Shown here piece by piece: positions 38,850 to 48,670 of a stretch of 64,000 nt of DNA. The notes under the pieces are model-generated. The model made no database searches and had not been told where the DNA came from. It was given only the letters and a program-made list of their open reading frames with translations. Origin of the DNA: Monosporascus cannonballus (Eukaryota; Ascomycota; Sordariomycetes; Xylariales). The stretch spans positions 124,001 to 188,000 of the forward strand of contig QJNS01000037.1 of the NCBI GenBank assembly GCA_004154925.1, in the 5' to 3' direction. Position 1 is the stretch's first letter. Each line of letters opens with the position of its first letter. A program made the translations under genes and the position numbers.

Positions 38850-41760
38850 AAAAATTAAAAGGAATTCCTAAGAAAAGCTTTACACGTAACGATAAAAAAT
38901 GTTAACGACTTTATTACCTTGGAAATACGAATCGGAACGTACTTGTATACCGTAATAATAAATTACGGAGCTTTGGGCGGAAATTACATTATACCGGATA
39001 TGGTTAATAAATTTAAATTGCTATAAAAATACAAATTGGAATTTTATATAGCGACGAATGCCAAAAGTTAGGAATTCGTTAACGATAACAAAAAAGTTAT
39101 ACGTAAAATTAATTACCTCGAGATTTTTATTTAAGAATAATATCAAATGGTTAATTTCGATATCGTTTTATTCGGAAATTACGATATGATCTTAGGATTA
39201 TTATGGATACCTTAATACGGAATTTTAATTAATAGCGAAATTGGCCAAATAAAATTTATTTTATTTTTTATTAATAAATAAAAAAAAGAATTAAAATTTT
39301 AAAATTCGATTAATAATAACGACAAATATAAGTATAAAAATACGATAAATACTTTAATACCTAAAGGAATAAAACATAAAAAAAAGAACGGATAATAAAA
39401 AAGAATAACGTATTATTATTATTATCAAAATAAAATTAAAACAATTAAATAACGATTTGAAATAATAAGAATAATAATTTAAAAAGTTAAAAAATTTAAT
39501 TAATATATTACCATAATACTATAGATATAAATAATTTTTTAAAAAAGAATTCGATACAAAATTATTAAAACATAATAAATAAAATTACGAAATAATTTTT
39601 AAAAAAGGATTTTCGATAAAGTTTTACCTTATTTATAATTTTAGTAAAAACGAGTTACGTATTTTTAAAAAGTACCTAAAAAGTCGGTTACAAAAAGGAT
39701 AAATTTAATTTTCGAAGTTATTAATAAGATACCTGATATTTTTCGTACTTAAAAAAATGGGAAATTACGATTTATGGTTAATTATTAATAATTAAATAAT
39801 GTTATTATTAAAAATTAAAAATTATTATCCCTAATTACGGAAATAAAAAACCGATTTTATAAAACCAAATAATTTATAATATTCGATCTTAAAAATGGAT
39901 ATAACCTTATTAAAATTGTAAAAGAATATAAATAAAAAAACAATTTTCAAAATAAAATACGAACTATTTAAATATTTGGTTATATTAATAAGATTTACGA
40001 ACGTACCAAATAACCTTTTAGCGAATAATTAATTACGTATTACGAAAATATTTGGATATTTTCGTCATTTGCTATTTCGACGATATTTTTATTTTTTCGG
40101 AAATAAAAAACATATACGTAAGATACCTTTATAAGGTTTTTTAAGTTTTACAGGAGGCAAGGTTATTTATTAATGCGGAAAAAAATTAGTTTTATATATA
40201 AAATATAAAATATCTGGGACATATTATTATCGCAGGATATATTAGGATAAACTCTAAAAAAAATCGCTGTAATTATAAAATAATAAACGTTAATAATAAT
40301 TAAAAACGTACAGGTATTTTTTGGATTCGCCAATTATTACAAAAAGTTTATTCGAAATTTTAACAAAATAATTATATTCTTAATAAATTTTACCAAAAAA
40401 AAATTAAATAAACGTCCGATACGGAAAAAGTATTTTAAAATGTTAAGAATATAATCATTAACAAATTAATACTAATTATATATGATCCAAACCGCCTTAT
40501 TAAATTAAAAATTAATATTTTGAATTACGCGTTAAACGCAATAATCGGATAACGAAATAATTAAGGAAAAATATACCTTATTATATTTTTTTCGTATAAA
40601 TTAAAAAAATTAAACTTAATTACGGTATTCCAGATAAAGAATTTATGGCCATTATTATGGCATTCCGGAAATTCAGATATTTCCTAAAGGGAAACTTGTA
40701 CCAGATTAAAATTTATACAGATTATCAAAATTTTACCCGATTTACCACGACCAAAAAGCTTATAGGACGATAATTTCGTTACGCGGAAAAATTGGCGAAT
40801 TTCGACTTCGTTATTATCCATAAGAAAAATTCAGAAAACGGCAAAGCAAATGCTTTAAACAAATAACCACACCTCAAAGAAAAATTAGTTAAAATTAGCT
40901 ATATAATTTTTGATATTATTACAAAAAGATATTTATGCTTACGACAAATTATAACGATTCGGGGAATACCTTTCGATATATATTAAAGAATTTAATAATA
41001 TAACGACAATTTCCCAAAAAATCAAAAAATAAACCAAATATAAGTTCTAAAAAAATACTAAAAGGATTTAATACGAAAAATATACGAATATTAGTTACAT
41101 AAATATCTAAGGATCCATAAAACCCTAAAACGATTTTAACGCATATATTCTTTTCTTAAAATGAAATTAACGGTATAAAAAGTTATACGGCAATACGATA
41201 TTTGCGCCAAAGCAAAGGCTCGACGACATAAGCCATACGGAGAATTACAGCCATTACGAGTCGCAGAATAACCATGGTATTTAATTACATTCGACTTTAT
41301 TACTAAACTTCCTATGTCAAAAAACCCAGCTACCGGAATACATTACGACAGCATCTTCATAATTGTCGACCAATTCACAAAATTTTCCTATTTCTTACCA
41401 TATCATGAGGATACAGACGCCGAACAATTAGCATACATTTTCTTCAGACACATCTTCAGAACAAAACGGACTTACCCAGTACCTGATCAAATGGAAAAAA
41501 CACTGAGACTCCGAAAACACCTGGGAACCCGCCAAAAATCTTATTGGCGCCCAGCGCCTATTAAAGAACTTTCACCAGCAACGGCGGAACCACCCGAAAT
41601 AATGGCATCCCAGTCCACAAGATCCACGGAGGGAAGCCCTTGGTCCACCGCATTCCAATTAATAACGTCCACCCCTCCTAAGGCCTGAACCTCGACTACG
41701 GATTCCGATTCCAATTGCGCAAGGTCGTTAAAATCATCCAAGGATTAAAGGGCACAATTA
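38850..41760 (+). pseudogene. Element H pol, with integrase truncated
   Basis: Protease end near 39150-39260 reads YDMILGLLWIP. RT box YFDD is intact at 40073-40084 (FVICYFDDI). RNase H region 40500-40830. Integrase core 41300-41465 reads YDSIFIIVDQFTKFSYFLPYH then EQLAYIFFRHIFR. The frame then jumps directly to TKRTYPVPDQ, a block that lies some 0.8 kb further on in K and B. This removes the second catalytic Asp and the Glu of the D,D-35-E triad. From 41314 to 41688 the frame is open and little mutated, in contrast to the rest. Not a functional integrase. Confidence 0.8.
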
Positions 41761-42060
41761 ACAAGTTTCGTACCCTAAGACTAATGGTACTAACGCTAAC
41801 GACGTATACGAAAAAAACGCGCAAAAGCTTCGGACAAAGATTTTTCGGCCGTTAGCTTTTTTTCTTTTAATTTTTTCGATTTTGCGATATGGCGATTAAT
41901 TATAGAAATAAGGACTTTTATCCCGTTATACGAACAACCTTGACGGACATATTCCTTATAACGAAAAACCCCATCCATCATTTGGTAATTAAGCTGCCGA
42001 ATAAAACAAAAAAAACAAAATATCGTGTCAAAACCTTTAAATTCAATAAAATTAACTAAG
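41541..42060 (-). pseudogene. Antisense Zn2Cys6-like coiled-coil ORF of element H
   Basis: One minus-strand frame read 5' to 3' from about 42060 to 41541. The array is C-F-F-C-6-Y-8-Y-2-Y-6-Y, with the two intact Cys at 42015-42017 and 42006-42008; if the four Tyr are RIP-altered Cys, the spacing is C-x2-C-x6-C-x8-C-x2-C-x6-C, that of Zn(II)2Cys6 zinc clusters. Then a charged coiled coil (SKKLKEKKLTAEKSLSE, RIRR), a block with five stops (41742-41798, several CAG/CAA to TAG/TAA), FNDLAQLESES, a Trp/Asp segment (INWNAVDQ, LVDWDAII) and SLIGAGRQ before the stop at 41541. It overlaps the end of the pol frame by about 150 bp in antiparallel. The last 200 bp keep normal G+C. Partner or target unknown. 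Confidence 0.65.
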
Positions 42061-42171
42061 GCAAGTCGTTATTCGGACTTGCGAAAACGATATTTGGACA
42101 TATTGGAAAACATATTAAAAATATGTAAAAAAAACTTACTAGGAGAAAAAAAATCTTAAGGACAAAATTTT

Positions 42172-42187
42172 GGGAAAAAGGAAATCG
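42172..42187 (+). other. Polypurine tract of element H
   Basis: gggaaaaaggaaatcg directly before the 3' LTR. Equivalent tracts: ggggcaagagaagatcg before the B LTR (44544-44560) and gaaaggggagatcg before the K LTR (60603-60616). Marks the + orientation of these elements. Confidence 0.85.
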
Positions 42188-42573
42188 TATTACGACTTAA
42201 CAAATTACGGCCTCTAGGAACGGTTGCAACGGAAAAGGCCAAAAAAATTATGTGGATCAGGTTACGTAATAGATCACCAGCTTACTAGTAGTAAACCAGT
42301 AAGCCGGATCACCAGCTTACTGATGGTAAACCAATAAGCCGGATTACCAACTTACTGGTGGTAATCCAGTTAAAGGAAAAGGATATATACGCTTATTAAT
42401 TCCATAATTTAGATAACTTCAGCTTGCAATAATAATTCGTTACCTAAGGCACCCTTAATATTACGAAACGTAACACGTTTCTATATCCATTGCTCAGATT
42501 CCCACGATACTCCTGCCAACATAAACCCGTACGACTTAGGTTTAATAGTTGGTTAAACCGCCTAACCGTCACA
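42188..42573 (+). repeat. Element H 3' LTR
   Basis: Same length as the 5' LTR. Outer (U5) end preserved, ending CCGCCTAACCGTCACA; the inner U3 start is RIP-mutated (TATTACGACTTAACA). Confidence 0.95.
42384..42430 (+). promoter_or_regulatory. Predicted LTR promoter: TATA box and transcript start
   Basis: TATATA at 42384-42389 is followed 37 bp later by agcttgcaat (42421-42430), the motif complementary to the sequence next to the 5' LTR. The spacing fits RNA polymerase II initiation at the AGCTTGCAA. The same arrangement is seen in the other family LTRs, for example D on the minus strand around 10202-10245. Confidence 0.5.
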
Positions 42574-42578
42574 TCCGG

Positions 42579-43131
42579 CCTTAGCCGCAAAGTTTTTAAA
42601 AGTTATAACGTATTTAAACGCAAATCCTTTTTGTCGGAATTACAAAAACTATTAAGCCGTAAATTATTTTTATCCGAATTGACGAAATTATCGCGCATTT
42701 TATTTTCGAAATTCATATAAAATAAAAACATCTTATTAATAAAATCTTTTAATTTAATATTTTTATTTTCAAAAAAAATTTCTTATAATCGGTTTAAATT
42801 AATTAACCGCATTTTTTATTTAATATGCTCCTATTATTAAAACCTTATTTGCTGGGTTACTAAAGTTTAAAAAACGAAAATAAATTCGTACCTAAATTAA
42901 AAAAGTTTAAGGGTTGCCTTTCCAATCTTAGGACTTTGGCTTCCTTAATTTGATGCGGGCGAAAAAGGCTTAGACAAATAAGATAGCCCTAATTTGTCGG
43001 ATTCTTTTTTCCAGTTTTCGAATTCGAGCCTAAAACTGTTAAATAAGAGTTTTCTAAGCGCTGGTAGACATTTTGACAGTATTAAATATTGCTTAGAATT
43101 TAACGGTATTATTGGACAAAAACTTACAACG
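42579..43131 (-). pseudogene. Element C gag N-terminal part
   Basis: Resumes C after H. Collinear with 6400-6950 of A and 30060-30610 of D on the minus strand: gag N-terminal half and the leader next to the 5' LTR. The + frame at 42490-42720 spans the H LTR end and this gag and is a chance frame. Confidence 0.75.
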
Positions 43132-43544
43132 CATAACGGCTTGGAGTTTAACTAATTATTAAACCTTAGTCGTACGAGTTTATATTAATAGGAATATCGT
43201 ATAAATCCGAATAATAAATATAATAATTATGTTATATTTCGTAATATTAAGGATATCTTAAGTAACAAATTATTATTATAAACGGTTAGTATTAATAAAT
43301 ATTACAAATTGGTACTACTTAAATTATAAAAATAATAAGTATATATATTTTTCGTCGGCTTACTAGATTATTACCAATAAGTTCATAATCTGGCTTACTA
43401 GCTTATTACCAATAAGTTAGGAATCCGGTTTATTAGCTTATTACCAGTAAGTTAATGATCCATTACGTAAGCTGCCTTACTTTGCGCTTATGGTTGGGTC
43501 ATGTCAGACCGTTTCTAGAAACCGTGGCTCGTTAGGCCATAACA
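43132..43544 (-). repeat. Element C 5' LTR
   Basis: 413 bp, the same as the rejoined 3' LTR. Carries the 33-35 bp dyad units (about 43360-43460) and ends GGCCATAACA, then the target duplication ttatt. The inner end reads CATAACGG where TGTAACGG is expected; the T-to-C change is not a RIP-type change. Confidence 0.9.
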
Positions 43545-43549
43545 TTATT

Positions 43550-43900
43550 ACCAAAAATAATTAAATAAAACAACCTAGAAAAAGACTCGATTTTAAATAT
43601 ATCGGTCTATATAAAATGGCCAAAAAGACCTTTGAAAATAACTATTAACTGGCATTTCTACTAAAAATTAAATTCTATATAATTTTTTACATTTCTTTAT
43701 TCAAATTAGCAGCACATATAATTAAAATATATATTGCATAAAACGATAAAAAATAAAAAACGATACTGTATATGAAATAAAACAAAATTTTCGACATGCG
43801 GACACAAAACGAACTTATCAAGTACTTAATCAAATAAAAGAAGCACTCCGATTCTGAAAATATCTGAAACCCTGCCAAAAAATCTTATGAACTTTTAATG
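43550..43900 (+). pseudogene. B pol C-terminal end
   Basis: Resumes element B after C. Reads DFKYIGLYKMAKK-like, then LLKIKFYIIFYISLF, the Gypsy integrase C-terminal/chromodomain-linker consensus (Y.GPY.I..K.. and ...LP..LK.H.VFHVS.L). Then the block matching TYQVLNQ (43815-43840) that in H and K precedes the LTR-proximal region. The minus frame at 43687-43878 is its shadow. Confidence 0.65.
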
Positions 43901-44540
43901 CTTATTAAAAAGTTTTTATTAATAACGCTATTTAACATAACATCCTAGTTTCCGTTTATAATAAGGTTTAAAAAAAATAAAACTATTTAGAAAATGCAGC
44001 GCAAAATTTAACTTCCAAACGTTCGCGTTCCGCCTTCAAACTGTCGGCTTTTTTCTATTTTTTCAATTTCTCCAAAAATTAAACATCTTGGTTAACTATT
44101 TTTATATCTTTTTTCCGAAAGAAATCTTATTAAATATAAAGGCGTTTCAAACGGGATAACCTTTTATTTAAACGACTAAATACAGTTGATAACTTTTAAC
44201 AAATATTACGAACATATTAACGAACGAAAATTTCTTTTAACTGTAAATTTTTATTTCCTTATTGGTATTATTTAAGAATAAAAAAGGAATACCTGAATCG
44301 TCGTAATAACGTTTTTTTAGGATATATTATTAATAACGTATTATTATATTTACTATTATGCATAAATTATTAGCACGGTAATAAAATATATAAGGTATAA
44401 CTTTAAAATTAAAATTAAATACGAAATGGACTAAAGTTTTGCGTTTTTTCTTTTGATTAATACGTTCACACTTTTTAATAACTTAATTAAATTTAATAAC
44501 AAATAAAGGAAAGATTTACTTGAAAATCTTAAAGCTAAGA
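43890..44540 (-). pseudogene. Antisense ORF remnant of element B
   Basis: On the minus strand a coiled-coil segment is readable near 43985-44080 (LEKLKK, stop, KKADSLKAERERLEVKF), and the C-terminal end near 43872-43905 is a RIP-mutated form of the GAGRQ terminus of the other copies. Lies between the pol end and the polypurine tract, as in H and K. Too decayed to read the N-terminal Cys array with confidence. Confidence 0.45.
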
Positions 44541-44560
44541 TTTGGGGCAAGAGAAGATCG

Positions 44561-45001
44561 TATTATGACCTAACTAAGAAAGGGTCTCTGAAACGGTCAC
44601 TTGGTAACCGAAACAGAACCCAAATGGGTCTAAACCATGTGACATGGATCCGGAATAATCTAAGAAATCTAACGAGATCTATGTAGTTATCCGATATAGA
44701 CCCGGAATAATTCAAAAGATCTAACGGGATTTATTCAGTTATCCGATATAAATCCGAAATAATTCAAGAGATTTAATAAAATTTATGAAAAGAATATATT
44801 CGCTTAATATTTTCATAATTTAAATAAGAATTACTTATAATACTTATCAATACTAATCGTTTACAATATAATTCCGACATCTTTGATATTAAAAAACGTA
44901 ATAGGTTATTATATCCATTGCTCAAAATCCCACGATACTCGTACTAATATAAACCTATACGACTAAGGTTTAATAGTTGGTTAAACCGCCTAGTTATTAC
45001 A
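44561..45001 (+). repeat. Element B 3' LTR
   Basis: Starts TATTATGACCTAACTAAG directly after ggggcaagagaagatcg and ends CCGCCTAGTTATTACA; 441 bp. U3 holds about 2.7 units of a 52-bp tandem repeat (about 44650-44800; unit begins ccggaataat and contains gttatccgatata), unlike the repeats of C/H or D. Confidence 0.9.
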
Positions 45002-45870
45002 TGTATTTAAAGTATACAGACGAAAAGAAAGTTCGGTAAAAATCGTTAAAAGGTATTATAAAATTAGAAAAAAAACTTTGATTTATTAAATTATTATATA
45101 AGATTAATTATGTTTATATTATTTTATTACGATTTTGTTTACACGTATTATACTTTTTAATTAATAATAATAATTTTAAACGTCTAAAAAAAAACCAAGC
45201 AACTCAATCTCTATACTGCTATTCTAAAACCAGGGCTTTTAAAAGCACGACAACCAATCCCAACCGTTTAAAAGGTAGCAAATTACCATAATTAGGTATG
45301 TTAATATTAACAGATATTCGATATTACTTTTTATAATATTTAACATCGTTCACGTATAATAATAATAATCTTTTAATTCGGACGATAAAATACATAAAAG
45401 CTGGTATTTTATTATGTCAAAAAGCGGCTAAATAAATAGTAAAATCAGCTTAAAATAATTTTGTAAAATTTTTATTTTTTATATTAAACCGAGAAGCTCC
45501 GATATATAAAAGTTATTAATAACTAACGGCCATAATAATTATATTATCGAAATTTCAATATAAATGTATTTCCAAAATAAAATATATATTACTTCTTATT
45601 TTCTTATAGTTTTTATGTTTTGCATATTTTTATTCTTTTTGTCTTTTTATATATTCCGTATTTTTCATCTTATTTAAATTGTTCCATCCTCTAATATAAA
45701 TATATTTGCCATTTTAAATCGAAAATACGGTTATTAGTTTTATAAACGTTATTACAGATAAATGTTCGAAATTATAAATAAAATTAATTTTTTTTTAAAA
45801 TATTGCTAAAAACGTAAAAAAAACTGTATAATAATTTCAAAACATATTTTAAAAGGTTAGAAAATAATAG
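45002..45870. other. AT-rich DNA, no gene recognised
   Basis: RIP-like composition without LTRs or a readable frame. A short patch with more C (about 45195-45290) has no open frame of note. Confidence 0.6.
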
Positions 45871-45879
45871 ATATATATT

Positions 45880-46390
45880 TTATTAATAAAAATGATAAAT
45901 AATAAGTACGTGAAGAAAACCAAACAATAACGAATATATCCGTCCCAGAATCGATTCTTACTCTAAAACGCCTTAGTTGTTTTAGCCAAATAACTGTTTT
46001 AGGTATTAAAACGCCTAAATCGTTTAGGAAATTAATCCTGTTCGAAAAATCCCTGGTAGAAATTAATTTAACGTACGGAAATTTTATCGTACGCTTTTTA
46101 TTCAATAAGTTTGCCAAGACCTTTAACGATAAAATCGCTAAGCTTTTTGTCCCCGAGGTTTATAATAATTAATCAACGATAGCTTTCGAAAAAGCAAAGC
46201 CTAAGAAACATAAGAAAATATAGCCCGAACCAAATAAAAATTTCGTAAAAATAATTTCGGTTAAAAAGGCAAAGATAGAGGTAAAGATCTTTGCGAAAAG
46301 ACGTTTTACTGTTATTCGGAAAAATTAATAGCAAGACGAATTTTTCGAAGGCGAAAGAAATAATAAGGTAAAACTAAATTATATTATTAT
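45880..46390 (+). pseudogene. Decayed unrecognised protein-coding frame
   Basis: One + frame stays nearly continuous for about 165 codons with few stops (near 46170, 46228, 46328), several of them TAA/TAG where Gln would fit. Segments: SVPESILTLKRLS, TPKSFRKLILFEKSLVE, FNKFAKTFNDKIAKLFVPEVYN, then a Lys-rich tail (FEKAKPKKHKK, SVKKAKIEVKIFAKRR). Not recognised. It could be part of an old host gene or of an unknown transposon at the island edge. The minus frame at 45857-46117 overlaps it and is less convincing. Confidence 0.4.
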
Positions 46391-46468
46391 ACGCTTTATT
46401 TAATATGGGATTAATTGATTTAGTAGTTATTAAGATATTGTTATTTGTATGGAGAGGTTGTTGTAGCG

Positions 46469-46573
46469 ATGGCTTCAAAATTGGGTGGAGCGTTGATGGG
46501 GTGGAGCGCTGATGGGGGGGTCATCTTATTACGTGAATGGCTTCAAAAATAGATGGAGCGTGGATGGGGGTGA
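46469..46573. repeat. Imperfect direct repeat at the island edge
   Basis: atggcttcaaaa followed by a ggtggagcg-type G-rich tail begins at 46469 and again at 46537. Within the first copy ggtggagcgttgatgg / ggtggagcgctgatgg is itself duplicated. It lies at the switch from AT-rich to normal DNA; origin unknown. Confidence 0.75.
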
Positions 46574-46657
46574 CATCACAGCCGACAACCATCGAAAATG
46601 TTTTCATTCATCGTAGACTATGCGATGTAGGAGGAGGTCTGCATGTTCGCATTGGAA

Positions 46658-47785
46658 CTAAGTATCTTGTTTGATAGGCCAATACTTCTGTACAAATTCC
46701 AGCGGCTCCTTCAACCATGGCGTTGCCATGGTGTGGTTATTGTCGAAAACATGCTCACCACTCTGATATGTGAGGTAGAGCGGAACATCCGGGTGTAATT
46801 TCCTCATTTTTGTCACCCACCGCTCTGTTTGCGTCCACGGGACCTGCCTACCGTCAGCTTCTCTCTATGTCTTCGACACGGGCTTGAGTATTGTGAGCTA
46901 GTCACTAACCATCTCGTCGTCTTTGGAATGGTAAAGGAGAATTGGTGGCAGCTTTCCAGCCGTCTCAAGACTAGTCATAGGATCGATATAAGCGTTATCC
47001 CCTGAAAGGTCGCAGAACCGCCTAGCCTGGAGCATAGCGCTCAGAAGATGCATTCTCGCGCCGAATTTGGCGCGTGTGCATATCTTTCCCGGCTCTAGGG
47101 CAGCAAGGTGATCCTCGACTACAGAAAATGAGTGCTTAGCTGAAAACAAGACCGACGTCTCGGCGCCGGGTTGGTGGGACTCGTCTGCTAGACCCAGGAT
47201 ACCCGCCATGTCTGGCGCCGGGTATTGGACGAAAAGAACTTTGATCGGCAAGCCCGTCATACCAAGAAGCGCCGTCTGCATAGTAAGATAGCCACCGGCG
47301 CTCTCGCCGCCCACTAGTAGGTTGGTCACGTCTAACTCTATATCCTGGAGCGACTCGCGCAGGATTCGCTGCGCATCCCACTCGACCCATCTCCAGAAAC
47401 ACCGGATATCCTCGATTACGTCTGTCATCTCGTGTTCGGGACGCAGACGATAGTCGGGCGCAAGGATCACTGCGCCGTGCTTGAGCGCCAGTTCCAGAAA
47501 ACTAGTCCTTAGTAAGCCACTGGAACCCCTGAGAGATTAGTGAGATATCGAGCGGGCGTACAAAGGTCGCATGGAAGCCTCAGCTTCGCCCTCTGTGAAG
47601 CCACCGCCGTGGAATCTCACTAGCAAGGGACGTGGTCCTGGTGGCAGTTGCTTGGGTATAAGGAAGAATGCGTGTATAGGCTGAGAATTGACATATTTAT
47701 ATGCGGTCCGGTAAGCATCTAACTCACCGAGGGCTTTTAGGGAGTTGTCACATTGGGTGGTGGGGTCAATGGTATAAGATTCCAT
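46658..47785 (-). CDS. Alpha/beta hydrolase (Abhydrolase_3 / HSL type), 3 exons
   Basis: Model: complement(join(46658..46843, 46910..47507, 47562..47785)), 335 aa. Likely an esterase/lipase-type serine hydrolase; substrate unknown. Motifs in order: oxyanion block HGGGF, the HSL-like PDYRLRPE, nucleophile elbow GGESAGG, catalytic Asp in HSKDDEM-VPW and His in SGEHVFDNNH, then TPWLKEPLEFVQKYW. No signal peptide, so probably cytosolic. Intron 1 (47508-47561, 54 nt, GTACGC...CTAAG) removes an in-frame TAA and makes the HGGG to LALKHG distance match what I remember for fungal homologues (18 residues). Intron 2 (46844-46909, 66 nt, GTTAGT...GGCAG, branch-like GCTGAC) restores the VPW reading. Phases agree and no other stop remains. 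Base composition is normal and shows no RIP. Without intron 1 the gene would look broken by a single nonsense codon. Confidence 0.85.
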
Positions 47786-48670
47786 ATTTAGTGATAAGTC
47801 TTTAATATTGTCAGGGAAAAGGCAGCACAGAGTGAAAGCCAGGAAGTAAGCTGTTAGGTAGCAGTATAGATGGCCAGTAGCGCCTGTTCCTCCTAAATAT
47901 CTGAGGAGGGAAGGCCCCTACAGATAGCCGTAAGACCCCTGTCCAGAAGGTTCCACCATATCCCCGACCTTAGCAGCTGACAAATATCCGCCAACATTAG
48001 GTTTGACTTGTAATGAGCTACAGTGTCCCTACGACGTAGAATATTCCAATCCTACCTTATGGCTGGAGATGTCTACCACGTCTGCTGTTTCATCTCAAGC
48101 GCCCGGACCGCACAGCTCTGGCGCTATTCTTAACTAATGCCTCGTCCCATCATCGGTCGACATATGTAACAGCGGAGCTGTATATACGGAACATCTCGCT
48201 TATGTTACCCCGCAACGCGTGTTTCGTACCTCCTTGCTCCTCGCTGTCCGGATTTTGAATTACGGCGCAGCTGTGATCCACAGCCTATGGCGCTATTCCA
48301 GAAAAGGAGCAGCCTGAACCAGTAATTATGATTCAACAGGTTATTACTAAGTCGCTCATTTATCGGCACTGCTATAAACTCGTGCCATGTGGGACAACTT
48401 CACAAGCGCTGCAAGAGAAAAGGTACAGGTAACTGGACAAGAACGTTCCAACTTTATATACTGTCATAACTTATGTACACTGGCGTAAAGCCAAATGTTT
48501 GGCAGTTGCACTATGTCTAGAGAATTATAAAACAGCCACCTAGTGTAGCCGTGTGGGATTGCTATGAGGAGTGGTCAAGACATCAAGCAAGTTCCCGGAA
48601 GAGGCATTCAGTCCACCTGCCTCCGATGGCTTGGAAAAGACTTCAAAGGGAGATAGGGGTACGTTACTGC
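47786..48670. other. Intergenic, 5' of the hydrolase and 3' of the lysozyme-like gene
   Basis: Normal base composition, no supported gene. Holds the promoter of the hydrolase and the 3' end of the next gene. The + frame at 48551-48889 continues into the lysozyme-like gene on the wrong strand and is a shadow. Confidence 0.6.

Larger units (their letters stand above)
36596..42573 (+). mobile_element. Gypsy element H, internally deleted, inside C
   Basis: LTRs 36596-36981 and 42188-42573, both 386 bp, flanked by perfect duplications tccgg (36591-36595 and 42574-42578). Total 5978 bp, about 0.8 kb shorter than A or K, because the second half of the integrase and the following region are missing after about 41460. 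LTR subfamily shared with C. Confidence 0.95.
9946..43544 (-). mobile_element. Gypsy element C, inside B and hosting D and H
   Basis: Seen: target duplication ttatt at 9941-9945 and 43545-43549. Left (3') LTR is split by D (9946-10053 plus 30954-31258 = 413 bp); right (5') LTR 43132-43544 = 413 bp. Internal minus-strand gag-pol lies at 31900-36595 and 42579-43131, split by H. LTR subfamily is the same as H (35-bp U3 repeats) and so is the antisense ORF type. Confidence 0.93.
1..45001 (+). mobile_element. Gypsy element B, outermost host of the nest (5' end outside window)
   Basis: Seen: collinear Gypsy internal sequence runs on the + strand in three pieces (1-550, 7372-9945, 43550-44560) and ends in a polypurine tract and a 3' LTR at 44561-45001. 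The pieces join cleanly when A (556-7366) and C (9946-43544) and one copy of each 5-bp duplication are removed. The 5' LTR, gag and start of pol lie upstream of the window, so its own target duplication cannot be tested. B is the oldest insertion of this cluster by nesting logic. It is heavily RIP-mutated, although its RT active-site motif is still readable. Confidence 0.9.

Noticed and set aside
41314..41688. 124-codon open frame with normal composition as a host gene
   Set aside because: It is the Gypsy integrase core (FIIVDQFTKFSYFLPYH) fused to the end of pol of element H; LTRs and target duplications enclose it.
47136..47402. 88-codon minus frame overlapping the hydrolase
   Set aside because: Shadow in another frame of exon 2, which carries GGESAGG and the other family motifs.
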